A stretch of 60,000 nucleotides of DNA from Polytrichum commune. Taxonomy: Eukaryota; Streptophyta; Polytrichopsida; Polytrichales; Polytrichaceae. This document shows, piece after piece, positions 1 to 10,376 of this stretch (the first letter of the stretch is position 1; each line of letters begins with the position of its first letter). Both the position numbers and the translations under genes were made by a program. A model generated the notes under the pieces. It ran no database searches and was not told the DNA's origin. It saw only the letters and a program-made list of their open reading frames with translations. The stretch is from the NCBI GenBank assembly GCA_950295325.1, contig OX485806.1:47241169-47301168 (forward strand), read 5' to 3'.

Positions 1-1
1 G

Positions 2-778
2 TTGAGGGCTGGGTTTATAAAACCAGTAGAGATCATAGATTGGGTGTCTCCGATGGTGTTGGTAAAGAAAAAGAACGGGAAGTTGAGGATGTGTGTGAAT
101 TATAGAAAGCTGAATGCTTGCACATAGAAAGACCATTTTCCCTTACCATTTATCACGCTACTTTTAGAGGAGGTAAGAGGGCATGCTCGCTAAACCTTCG
201 TGGATGGTTATGCGGGTTATAACCAGATTTCGATAGCGTTACAAGATGTTCACAAGACGGCCTTCACCACTCCTTGGGGCACGTTTGTGTGGGTGGTCAT
301 GCCATTTGGATTGTGTAATGCTCCAGCCACGTTTTAGAGAGTTATGTACATCTTTACCGACTTGTTGTACAAATTTGTGACAGTCTTCGTGAACGATTTT
401 AACACTCATTCTAGTTCTAATCAACACTTAGAGTGCGTGAGAAAAACTTTGATTACATGTAGGAAAATGCAGTTGGCTTTGAATCCAGACAAGACATTTT
501 TAGGAGTGCAGAGAGGAGTGTTGTTAGGCTATGTGGTGAGTGAGAAAGGAAGAGAGCCGGACTCAGAAAAGATAGCAGTCATAGATGAGTTGGCTACGCC
601 GACCAATGCCAAGGGCATAGCCAAGTTGTTGGGACATGTAGGGTGGTATAAAGAGCTAATTTTGGATTATGCAAAGATTGTCGTACCTATCACGCAACTG
701 CTTAAGAATGATTGTAAGTTTGAGTGGACAGAGGCATGCCAACATGCATTTGAAGAGCTAGCGCATGTCAAAGCTTAG
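2..778 (+). pseudogene. Ty3/gypsy reverse transcriptase, decayed (copy A)
   Basis: This is the reverse transcriptase part of a Ty3/gypsy pol polyprotein, which copies element RNA into DNA in cytoplasmic particles. One frame reads from base 2 to 778 and shows the fingers/palm motifs SPMVLVKKKNGKLRMCVNYR, TTPWGTFVW and MPFGLCNAPATF, then the catalytic box. That box reads FVNDF where the family has (Y/F)VDDF: the first catalytic aspartate is an asparagine codon (AAC, 392-394). Three stops interrupt the same frame: TAG in the segment NACT*KDHF near 130, TAA before FVDGYAGYNQ near 193, and TAG after NAPATF near 334. The thumb and connection follow (ILDYAKIVVPITQLL). The frame is lost at about 770-778, where RNase H continues in another frame. 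The 5' end lies outside the window. Family assignment is firm. The lineage (Tat/Athila side) is inferred from primer sites in related copies. Confidence 0.93.
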
Positions 779-1265
779 CACCTACCCGGTGTTGAGGCCA
801 CTAGATTGGGGAAAGATATTTCATGTATTTTGTGATGCTAGCGCAGTGGTTGTAGATATTGCATTATGTCAGTCGACGGGAGACAAAGAGAAGGATCAAC
901 CGGTGGCTTATGCAAGCCGACAATTAACCCCTGCAGAGAGAAATTATTCTACCACTGAAAGGGAGTGCTTGGCTATGGTCTTCTCAGTTAAGAAATTCCG
1001 CCATTACCTCATATGTAACCCAGTGGTTTTATTCGTTGATCACATGACAATCAAGTTTTTAGTCAACAAGGCGGAGTTGAGTGGAAGGTTGGCTAGATGG
1101 GTTCTACTGTTGGAAGAGTTCAACTACACCGTGGAGTATAAACCCGGGCGTATGTACTTACAAGTGGACCACTTATCAAGGTTGTCTGATGAGGTTGGAT
1201 CCAGTCCAGTTGACGATAGCTTGAGGGATGACAATCTCTTCCTGGTAACCGCGAAGGCGGATTAG
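765..1265 (+). pseudogene. Ty3/gypsy RNase H domain (copy A)
   Basis: RNase H of the same pol polyprotein, which removes the RNA strand of the RNA:DNA hybrid during reverse transcription. The frame opens with STYPVLRPLDW and FHVFCDASA (first catalytic Asp). It continues with YASRQLTPAERNYSTTEREC (catalytic Glu region), VFSVKKFRHYL and LFVDHMTIKFL, and ends in the tether EYKPGRMYLQVDHLSRL that leads to integrase. The preceding reverse transcriptase is one frame away, so a small indel lies at 765-780. The frame ends at a TAG (1263-1265) where copy B has a tryptophan codon, a G-to-A change. No separate start codon is expected, because this is an internal domain of a polyprotein. Confidence 0.93.
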
Positions 1266-2463
1266 TACTCAAGTATTGTCAAATTTCTAACAACCCAATA
1301 GTTAATTGGAGATTGGACGAAGGAGGATAGGAGAAAGATCAGAGTTAATAGCATATACTATGCGGTGAAAGGGCATAGTTTATTAAAGAGATGGGCTGAT
1401 GGCTTATTTGAGGCATTGTGTGTCGGAGGTAGAAGTGCCCTCCATCTTGTCAACATGCCATGATAGTACATGTAGTGGATAATTTTTTGGACTACTCATA
1501 GGCCAAAAGATACTCAGGGTAGGTTATTTTTGGCCCGATCTGTTTAAGGATGCTAACGAATTCGTCAAGAAGTGTGATGCCTATCAGAGATATGCAAAGA
1601 ATGACCTTTAGTTCCTTTTGAGAAATTGGGAATCGATTATCTTGGAGAGGTTCACCCCCATTCTTCAAAAGGCATGGCTTATATTGTGGTTGCCACCAAG
1701 TACTTGACCAAGTGGACGGAAGCCAAGGCTGTCAAATCAGACACGGCTGCCCATGCAACCACATTCATGTACGAAAACATCATATCAAGGTTCGGTTGCC
1801 CCAAAATTTTGGATAGTGATAGGGGAACTCACTTCCTGAATTCTTTAATTCAAAAGATGACAGATAGGTTCCAGATAGACTATAGGAAAACAACTTCTTA
1901 TCATCCGCAAATTAATGGTCAAACGGAGCGTGTTAACGTGACATTGGTGAATATCCTTCGCAAGACGATTCATGACTCTAAGATGGATTGGGATGTCAAG
2001 TTGACAGCGGTATTGTGGGCTTATCGAATGATCTTCAAGGTGACAACTCAAGCCACACCATTTTCATTGGTGTATGGATTGGAAGCCACTCTTTCCATTG
2101 AGTTTGAGGTGGAGTCATTGCGAGTTGCTGTGAATTCGCGGCTCACAGATAGTCAGTCAGGAATATATTGACAACACTCGAGGAGCTAGACGAAAGGAGA
2201 AGGATGAGTACTTAGCATATTGAGACCATCCAAAAGATCACCTTCGACAAACGACACAAGAAAATGGCACAAAGCCAGGTATGATGGTGATGATTCAAGA
2301 TGCTAGAAAGCTTAAATTTCGAAGAAAGTTTGATGCAGTCTGGTTGGGGCCTTACCTCGTTCGTGAAGGATTTCCAAACAACTCATTGCAATTGGAGACA
2401 TTGAACGGGGAAAGCTTCCCAACATGCACATTTGGAAGTCGGTGTAAGGAGTACATGGCATGA
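1266..2463 (+). pseudogene. Ty3/gypsy integrase, frame-disrupted (copy A)
   Basis: Integrase of copy A, which inserts the cDNA into the host genome. The N-terminal zinc-binding part (about 1270-1620) is broken by stops and is read only by comparison with copy B. The catalytic core at 1626-2171 is open and keeps all three acidic positions: Asp in GIDYLGEVHPH, Asp in SDRGTHFLN, and Glu in NGQTERVN. After the core, YGLEATLSIEFEVESLRV leads into the C-terminal DNA-binding part, which is interrupted at 2171 and resumes at 2281-2463 (KFDAVWLGPYLVREG, then NNSLQLETLNGESFP). The last codon before TGA is at 2461. A short untranslated piece (2464-2521) then leads to an LTR. The same protein family is encoded on the minus strand at 57226-58616. 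Confidence 0.92.
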
Positions 2464-2521
2464 AATGAGACTTGCCTTCAAGCAAAAGATTCTGGATCCA
2501 ATCCCAAATGGTCGCCAGTTA

Positions 2522-3690
2522 TGTGAGCCCAAATTTTGTGCCCACATGTGCTCTTAAGCTTGGAGTTTATTAAAACTTAGGTTGTGGGTTTTTTTTATCA
2601 ATTATTCAAAACATAAAAAAGAGTGAAGACATTGTGTTGTGTTAGAATTAAAGTTAAGTTAAGATGTAGTGTTTGTGTAGGTAGTGTAAGAAGATGAGTA
2701 AGGAATGCGCTTAAAAGCTAGTTAGTGGATTATGGGCTTTAGAGCTTAGGCTTGTGAAGGTTGGGTTTTAAATTAACCAAAATAGGATCAGTTACTATTT
2801 GTTTTGGGGTTGATGCTCCGATCACCCTAGAGAAATCCGGACTGGATGACTGGGGCGGTTGAGCCAGCCGGAAGACGGTTGTTTTCTCTCGGGGCACCGA
2901 GGTTGCAAGCACGGCTGGACAGAGCGGCGAGGCTCTTGGGATTGAGATGCAAGAAGGTGGTACTGAGCCAACTGATGGAACGAGGGGGTATAGGCAACTG
3001 GGAAGAAGGACTTGCGTGGTTGAGAGCTGTGGATTGAATCAATGAGGGCGCTACGCTGGAGAAAGGGGTTGCGACAGCCAGGACATACAAAGGTTGTCGA
3101 CATCAGAAAAATTGAGCAACTGTGCTGAGGGATGGGTAGCCAAGGCTGGAGCAACGTCGAAGTACAGTGCTGGTGGAGGCATACTGGTGAGAGGAAGGAG
3201 GTGAGCTCTCAGTCTTGACAATGCGGCAGGGAGGTAAGAAAAATGAGGTGCACTGCCTACTTGTTATTTTCGAAAATGGATGCGGCAGATCAATAATTGA
3301 CGAGTGATTTGCCGAATACATGCATAGAGGGAGAATGAGGCATTCTGAGTGGTGGGTGTGTAAAACAAAGGTCATAGGGCTATGTTTTGCTGGCGTAATG
3401 TGGGATATTGATCGGTCTGAGCTCAACTATCCAAGACGACAATTGTTCCCATGAATTCCACTATTTGACCTCAATCTGAGGAGGAGCACGCGAGACTCGG
3501 CCTAACTTATGTTGGATGAGATGACTGAGCTGAAGCAGGAGGAAACTTAGCTAGGCATTCGACCAACTCTGCTCCGAGAATGTGAAGACTTGTGAGTGCA
3601 AGGATGCGACTGCTCGGATTGCTCAGGAACACCTCTACCGGAATTCAGGTAGGCCATGATTTTGCGTCATATCCCTCGGTGCCAAACGAT
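2522..3690 (+). repeat. 3' LTR of copy A, family 1, truncated
   Basis: The LTR begins with TGTGAGCCCAAATTTTGTGC, 58 bp after the integrase stop. The same start occurs, reverse-complemented, at 57166, 38849 and 36380, which defines LTR family 1. The expected far end (a version of the ...GCTCACA ends seen at 54601, 37417 and 33975) is absent. Family-1 sequence gives way to integrase code of another element at about 3690. I place the break only approximately. ORFs on either strand in 2822-3426 are chance reading frames within the LTR. Nothing else is seen here. Confidence 0.7.
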
Positions 3691-4137
3691 TGGTATAAAG
3701 GCCCAACCAATCAAACGCCGTTCGCTCTTCTATACGGGATTGAAGTAGTGCTCCCAATTGAGCTCGAGATCCCCTCTTTGCGAATGGCAGTTGATTCACG
3801 AGTTACGGTAGCCGAGTCTCTATCAGATAGGTTGTTAATGTTAGAAAATCTTCGCGAGCGACGACGAGTTAGTGTGCAACATCTCGAGGCGATGCAACGG
3901 AGGCGCAAGGCCGTCTTCGACAAACGACACAAGGTAAGAAGTTTGCAACCCGGGACGTTGGTGATGCTCCAAGATGCGAGGAAACTGGAGTTCCCAGGTA
4001 AGGTTGACGCCTTGTGGTTGGGCCCTTTTTGGGTCACGAACGTGTATAACAATAATTCGGTTCAATTGGCTACATTTGATGGCACATATTTCCCTACGCA
4101 AACTAACGGGGGTCGGTGTAAGTTGTATAACGTGTGA
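3690..4137 (+). pseudogene. Gypsy integrase C-terminal fragment (copy C)
   Basis: This is the end of a gypsy integrase from an element different from copy A. The open frame (3592-4137) contains recognisable sequence from about 3690: NQTPFALLYGIEVVLPIELE, then the basic helix LRERRRVSVQHLEAMQRRRK, FDKRHKVRSLQPGTLVMLQD, and the C-terminal fold KVDALWLGPFWVTNVYNNNS. The protein is colinear with the copy A and B integrase ends but clearly diverged, and its LTR is unrelated to theirs. The catalytic core is missing, because the fragment starts abruptly after the third catalytic residue. TGA at 4135-4137 ends the polyprotein. Confidence 0.88.
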
Positions 4138-4433
4138 CAGGTGCGACTAACGGATTAAATGCGACGTGATACCTTTAGACCCAAAGCAAAGGCGGAGGGT
4201 TTTCAATTCCTGCAATAGGTGCTAGGTTAGAGGTCGGCCCTCCGTGGTCATTGTTTGAAGGAAACCAGTAGGGGGACCTTCTTTGTTCAGCACCTGGAAA
4301 TTGCTCTTGTAGTCCGAACTCTCTCCGAAGAGGAAGGAAACGGGTTGAAAGTTTTTTCTTCTATAGCTCCAAGTTGCTCCCGCAAGGCGGAGGGGGTATC
4401 CTAGATAGACACAAACCCAGTCCAGTGGGGGAG
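4138..4433 (+). other. 3' untranslated internal region and polypurine tract of copy C
   Basis: This non-coding spacer lies between the integrase stop and the LTR. It ends in a G-rich polypurine tract, GTGGGGGAG (4425-4433), directly against the LTR start TGTGGCGG at 4434. A polypurine tract at this place primes plus-strand DNA synthesis, so it fixes the LTR boundary. No ORF of note is seen in between. Confidence 0.75.
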
Positions 4434-7343
4434 TGTGGCGGCTTTGAAGTATTTTTTGGCTTTAGTGTAGTACTATCTTTTTTTTCTCCTCTTCATATCT
4501 TTGAAAGGATAAATTGCAAGTAATAATAATAAAAAAAAAACAAAAGGTTATATGTAAGTGTTTGTATGCATGTAGGTGACCGTGTACCTAGGATTGGCGT
4601 GCGAGCAAAAGCTAGAGTTTGTAGCGCTTGAACGAGCAGCTCCCTTGATGGCCGACATATGTGAACCCTTAGAGTGGTCCACCACTCCGCGGGATCACTT
4701 TTAGTTAGGATGTTAGCATTAAAAATTAGAACTGATAGGGAATTTAGGGAAAATTAGTTCATTTAATAGTTAGCCTAGAAGAATGAATGTGGAGTACTAA
4801 GGACTTCGGGCCTTCAACCGGAAGTAACAAAATTCTAGTGAAGGCTAAGGTTGGTTAAAATGAAAACTAAGTAGTGCTAGAAAATAGCGAAGTAAAAAAA
4901 AATATTCTAGCTAGTAAAAACTGCTAGCTAAGCAAATGTTAGTAAATGCTAGCTAAGCAAATATTAGTTGATGTTTGCTAAGAAAATATTAGTTTATTAA
5001 TTAATAGGGGTTATACAAGACTATTAGAGGTGTTTGGCGTAGGAAGACGAAATCGGCTTGAAGATTTTTGAAGACAAAATAGAAAGAGAGCAAGGGGGCT
5101 ACTTGCCCCCTTGCCACTCGATGGCAAAAATTTAGAAATGTTCTAAGGTTCCCCATCGGAGCCACTTCGGCGAGAGGGTGCCAACCTCAACCGGAAAAAA
5201 AAAACCAAAGCCGAGATTTCGGAAAAGGGTTCGAAGAATGGAGCCGGTGGCAGAGGGGTCCAATTTTTTTTTGAGAGGGTTTAAAAACCCTCTCTTCCAT
5301 TTTTCAATCTCTCTCCACATTTTCATTTTTTTCACGGCAAAGCCCTCTATAATTGTAGTGGGAAGGAGGAAACATCCTCATTCATTTAATATAGCCATAA
5401 GTTAGAATTCTTGTAGTTAGAATTCTTGAGAGAAGGTAGTGTGTTTTTGAACACACCCCTAAGTAGCTGTGTCACTTCCAATAAAGTGTAGTGGACATAA
5501 AAATTACGATTTAGTTTTGAATAACTATAGCCCTTATTGTTAGCTTTCCAAAAAGCCTCATATTGTTAGAATCAGAGTTAGAAAGCAAAAATTATGAGTG
5601 TTTGAATGAAGGTATCTAAGTTGTCTCTTAAATTATAAGCGCTGACTTTGCAAGCGCATAATTAAAAGAAAAATGATCTTGTTGCTTTGGTATTCAAGTG
5701 CGTTATTGTTCTTGTTGTTAGCTTTCTAGAAAAATTTAAGTTTGTTATAATCAGATTTAACGAGTGAGAGTTATGAATATTTGAATGAAGGTATCCCAAC
5801 TGCCTCTTAAAATACAAGAGGTGACTTTATAAGCTCATACCCGCAAGAGGAAGCATGCAGTTGTTGTGATATTTGGGATAGTTGTAGATCTGATTTTAAG
5901 GTTTCTAGAAAGTCTAAGCTTGCTAGAATCTAAGCTAACAAGCAAAAATTATGGATGTTTGAATGAAGGTATCCCAGCTGCCTCTTGAATTCTAAGAGCT
6001 GACTTTGTAAGCTCATATCTTTAAGAAGATCCATACTGTTGCTTTGATAATTGGATTGAGTTATAATTCTTGTTGTTAGCTTTCCAGATTACTAACAATT
6101 ATTCCAATTGAAGCTTGTGTGCAAAAGTTGTGGCCGTTTAGACGAAGGGGTGTCTGCTGCCTTACGAGAAGAGGTTCGTCCATCCAATGTTGGCGGGTAC
6201 AAGTTGGTGTTGTGGGCGGCCTAGCATTGGAGTAGGGGTTCCGCACCAACCTTTGCCAAGCCAAGATGGAAATCAATTGGTAAGCGTTTTAACCCTACAC
6301 CCTTCAATTTAGGATTGGAGGGAGTGCGGCAAAGGTAAATTCTCACCCCAACCCAACTATCTATGTAAGGCTAGGGGGCATTACCCACCTAGCCGCCGAG
6401 GGGGATTCCAACTCCCATATGTGCGAAGCCTCTCGGTTAAATGTTGTGATAGTAGTTTTTCATTCATAGCTCGTTTCTGTGTGGTGAAGCCGGGTTAATC
6501 ACCAGCATAACCACTCTGTATGTTTGTAGATGGTAAGGTGGGAGTAATGACCCACGAAACCACCATCATGTTGTTGGCCCCAAGGGTTGGAGGTGATGGC
6601 CCCAACCCTTGAAGATTATGCAACAGGTTGAACATACATGTTGCCTTGTTTCCTGGTCCCATCAAGTTCAATTTTCGTGGTCAAACGGTGTTGAATTAAT
6701 TGATAACCAACAACATTCGTACAACCCCCGTAGGCAAAAAACCAACTGGAAACTTAACTCGGAGGATTGAGACTACCCATCCGACGGCAAAGATCGGAGG
6801 ATGTAAGTATCAATCAACCTTCAAGAGACCCGCATAGGGCCTTGAAGGGTTCGGGTTAGGGCGTGCACCAAACAGGTAGGTGGTGATGCCATATATTATG
6901 AACTTAGTAACATAGACTTTATTCAATCAACCAGAAACTAAGAATGAAGGTGAGAGGGTGGGACTTAATTAAGGTCCCTCCATTTAGAGAATTTAATATA
7001 TAAGAAATAAAGAATCAGAGGTGGCCCAAGGTAAAAGGTAAGGTTATTTCATTCATTAGGGTTAGGTTGCCTTAATCCCAAGGTTGGTGCGTCTGCGCGT
7101 AGACTAGGATAGATTAGGCATTAAGTTAGGGAATTTGATAATTACCTTAGGCACTTAAAATCTAGGCACAACCTATCGGAAGGATACGACGCGATTATCA
7201 AACCCCTCCACAAACACAAAACACCCATTAAATATCATAAACCCGAGTTCGGCTTGGGCAATTACCAAGGCAGGCCACCCTCACCGAAGGGCTTGTGCGA
7301 AACTTTTAGGCTCCCTCGGAGGGGGGTGCCTAAAAGCACCACA
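4434..7343 (+). repeat. 3' LTR of copy C, family 2 (about 2.9 kb)
   Basis: The LTR starts TGTGGCGG right after the polypurine tract and ends ...GCACCACA at 7343, so it has TG...CA ends. The end is supported by a second copy on the minus strand (48190-49745), which stops at the matching base (TGTGGTAC when read on the plus strand). Shared blocks include about 4970-5400 with 49270-49745, the GCGCAGACGCACC block at 7080-7110 with 48440-48480, and the last 80 bp. The five bases after the end are TGAAG. Their partner upstream is not available because the 5' part of copy C is missing. The LTR holds a 179-bp tandem repeat, listed separately. Confidence 0.75.
5520..6240 (+). repeat. Tandem repeat, unit about 179 bp, inside LTR family 2
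   Basis: Four copies of a unit marked by GTTAGCTTTCYAGAAA lie in a row, with marker positions 5545, 5723, 5902 and 6081 (spacings 178, 179 and 179). Each of the first three also carries GTTTGAATGAAGGTATC, then CTGCCTCTTRAA and GTGACTTTRTAAGCTCATA or a close variant. The fourth unit diverges after its first third. The truncated family-2 LTR at 48190-49745 appears to lack the array, which helps explain its shorter length. Confidence 0.8.
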
Positions 7344-9621
7344 TGAAGTTGTTATTGAGGAGGGAGAAAAAAGAAAAAAAATAACTTCTACATTGGGAAA
7401 CATAGGCCAATTTCCAAAATGGTTCATGCACGAACCAAACAAGTGTAGAGCAAAAGATCAAGAGGGAGTAGAAAATCTAAACCCTCGTATTCTTACATCA
7501 AAATTTCATGGGCAATATAGGGTCTAGAAAAAAACTCCAAACCCTCATGGTTTTTCTCCTCAAGAGACAAGAAACTCTTGATACACAATTGTCGCCCAAT
7601 ATCTTTCAAAAGTTTGACGTAAAGATTGGGGTTTGCTAGCCTTTTGGAAGAATGTACATTTTTGACTTCAACATGTACAAATATTACCCAACTGTGGACA
7701 TCATGACCATAAGGGCTAAAGGGGATGCTATGCTAGATGAACTACGTCATGAACAATCCCCAATTTGAATGACAAACTATTTGTGTGACACCAAAGACCT
7801 TGTGGGAGTTGTCACCAGAGATAACTAAGAGGAGATCAATAAGGATAAACTCTACATTATTGATGAGCAATACAATATGAAAATTGCAAAGAACCTAAGA
7901 AGACAAATGCCTAAATGAACCTGCTAAAAAATAGCTTTGATAATGGATTTTTTTTGTCGTGTATTCTAATGAAAACAAAAAGTTACAACAATATTTGGAC
8001 TCATGAATCAAAAGAACAAAGTCTAGTAGTTTAAGACGTTGTAGGCAATAAACTTGGCGGTGGCATGATCCATGTGCATTGCACACCGATTTCTCCAAAT
8101 AGAAAAGGAAAACATAGTTGTGACATAGTTAGGAATACGCGTCTATAAGTTTGGTGCCATGTTCATCCTTTGGATTGAGGAGATTTACAGACACGCATAT
8201 GAAAATCATTCCAAAATATTGATTTGATTTCAATATTTTGATTTGATTCACAATTGTTTTGACAACAACTTCAAAACCACTAGAAATAAAGGTATAACTA
8301 GTTTAATCATTAATTAAAATATCGTTTTCAAAAGGTATACATCTCAAAGGTTGGAGGATCATGCATCATTGCTAGAGGACTCGTTGATAGATTATCATAG
8401 AAAATATCCTTTATGAGTATTGGTCCAAGTGTCAGGGAAAAACACTATCATAAAGACATGGCATTTGGTTGAATGTGGCCATGTGCATTACGACACCAAT
8501 GGTGGGCACATCATTGAAGGTTTTTAAATAACAATAAAGACTTCACATGATAATGTTTTTAGTCATTATGTAAATACCACCTCCACCCATATCAAGTATT
8601 GTTCCAATCCCTTCATTTTGTACACATATTTTTATGTGCACTCAATTTATGCAAAATCTTTTATTCATTACTTGTTACTGTGTTTATAATCAAGACCATA
8701 TCTTAACAAAAAAATCAACAATATGGTCAGATATTTACTTCCAAGGCTTTAAAATGTATTTACTTTAGATTTAGAGTTGGAGTATTTATTCCAATATGTG
8801 GAATTTGCTTACCAAATTAAAAAACTACATAAAAACATGGTGCTATGGGACAAAACATATGGTGGAGGTGTTCGTTTGGTTGACACAACTATGCTTATCT
8901 TTACAAAAAGGCAAAAATGTGCGAAATGTTGTACATTAATCTTAGGTGAACAAAAGGGACTTTGTGAGTGGCACGTAGATTCATGATAGTTTTGGAGGTG
9001 TTCTATAGAGTGGTTATCTTTGAACTGACCTCAAGCCTTGCTTTAGTACATGAGGAACGCATGATGTATAGACAGACATCTGTGATTGGCAAAAATCAAT
9101 GTCTGTCCCTTTAGAAAATAACCGGGATGTTTTTTTCTTTGCCTCATGAGCCATTGTATTCCTTGTTTGGGTTGCTAAGAGTTGTTTGAATGTAAACATG
9201 GAAGAAAAACATGATAATGTTTTTGTCATTGTTGTTCAATGCACAAATGATGGAGTTGATAACTTTACTCACATGTTCTTGTTCAAATGTAAATTTTGCA
9301 AGTTCAAAAAGATTTTTTTAGAGTCACTTCATATTCCAAAATGTTTTTTGCACAAATGTTTCCACATCAACAAGTAAGGGTGTAATCTCCACACCCTTGG
9401 CCTTTGTATAACTTTTGCGATGGGAAGGAAACAATGCTAAAGGAATCCCGGTTGAAAAATTAAAAACAATGGTTTCTAGAAGGTTTTCCTTTAAAATAAC
9501 TTCAACAAGACATGTCATCTATGTTTTGAGTTTCATGTGTGCGTTGTAGTAGAAAAACTTCATGAACAACTCCATCTAGCCAAGATTGGTAGTTGTCTTC
9601 CAACCATTTTTTTTGGGCTAC
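7344..9621. other. AT-rich non-coding DNA, no gene recognised
   Basis: I see no gene in this stretch. Short open frames (for example 7895-8098 minus, 8777-8986 plus, 9014-9229 minus) show no recognisable motif and sit in AT-rich sequence full of stops. A stretch at 7650-7900 reads as two short in-frame runs on the plus strand and could be an old coding remnant, but nothing identifies it. A short phrase at about 9346-9385 (TTGCACAAATG, then TTCCACATCAA and GGGTGTAATC) recurs at 11103-11140. Confidence 0.5.
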
Positions 9622-10032
9622 CTAAAAATCATGAAGTCTTAGGGTTTGAATAAACATGAAGGAAAATATAAATCCTAGCAAAACCTTTTCATTTGCCAAG
9701 GCCCCCTTTACACTATGATATGGAAGACAATTTTTGTCGCCCCACTGATGATTGTAGAATTTATAGGTCTTGCCATTGAAATGTATCCTAATGGCATTGA
9801 GCTCCATCTTCAACTCCACATAAACCTTTTGCCGAATCATTTGTTTCACAATACCACCAGATTCTTTGGGAAACTTGAATGTGCACAAATTATTGAGTGG
9901 AATCATGTTTTTGTTGGTAATAAGCTCCATGTAATGCACAAACAAGTGCACAAAAGTGCACGGGGAGGTCACTTCATTGTCAAGTTGACACCACGTGCGG
10001 ACAAAGTTTGCTACCCCTATATTACATGCCAT
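9622..10032 (-). pseudogene. Unidentified ORF remnant, 136 codons
   Basis: A 136-codon open frame on the minus strand in DNA where frames of this length are rare. I do not recognise the protein. It is rich in aromatic and basic residues (for example NGKTYKFYNHQWGDKN). Its N-terminal part (TWCQLDNEVTSPC) lies in the left arm of an inverted repeat, and the other arm encodes a similar phrase (GVQLDNGVIYPC) on the plus strand at 10330-10370. That suggests both are remains of one dispersed coding element in opposite orientations. It could equally be a chance frame. I infer no function. Confidence 0.3.
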
Positions 10033-10376
10033 ATATAATTTTAAAATTTATGATATTTTTTCTACATATACATAACCATTGATAGTATCTTTTGTATAAT
10101 TTTTTGAAATTTTTAGTCATATTTAATTTTTTAAGTAATTGTTTTAGTTCGATTTTGTGTCATTCTAGTTAGAAATGGTATGTTTTATGAAAAAAACAAA
10201 TCATCAAATTTAGATACCAGTTTTGACTATGTCATAGGTACTGTGTTTATCTACTCATGAAAAATTTTTGATAAAATTTTGACCCATTTTGGTGGTGCAA
10301 CTTACCAAAAGAAGATTTTTTTTTGTCACACGTGGTGTTCAACTTGACAATGGAGTGATCTACCCGTGCAAAAGTG
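9955..10376. repeat. Inverted repeat with about 54-bp arms and a 314-bp spacer
   Basis: The left arm (about 9955-10008) reads GCACGGGGAGGTCACTTCAT and continues through GTCAAGTTGA, CACCACGTG and ACAAA. The right arm (about 10323-10376) is its reverse complement with a few mismatches and a 1-bp gap. The spacer is very AT-rich. The arms could be the ends of a decayed foldback element or two opposed copies of one dispersed repeat. I see no target duplication outside them. Confidence 0.6.

Noticed and set aside
2822-3426. ORFs of 107 and 110 codons on the minus strand
   Set aside because: They lie in a truncated LTR next to copy A and have no recognisable motif.
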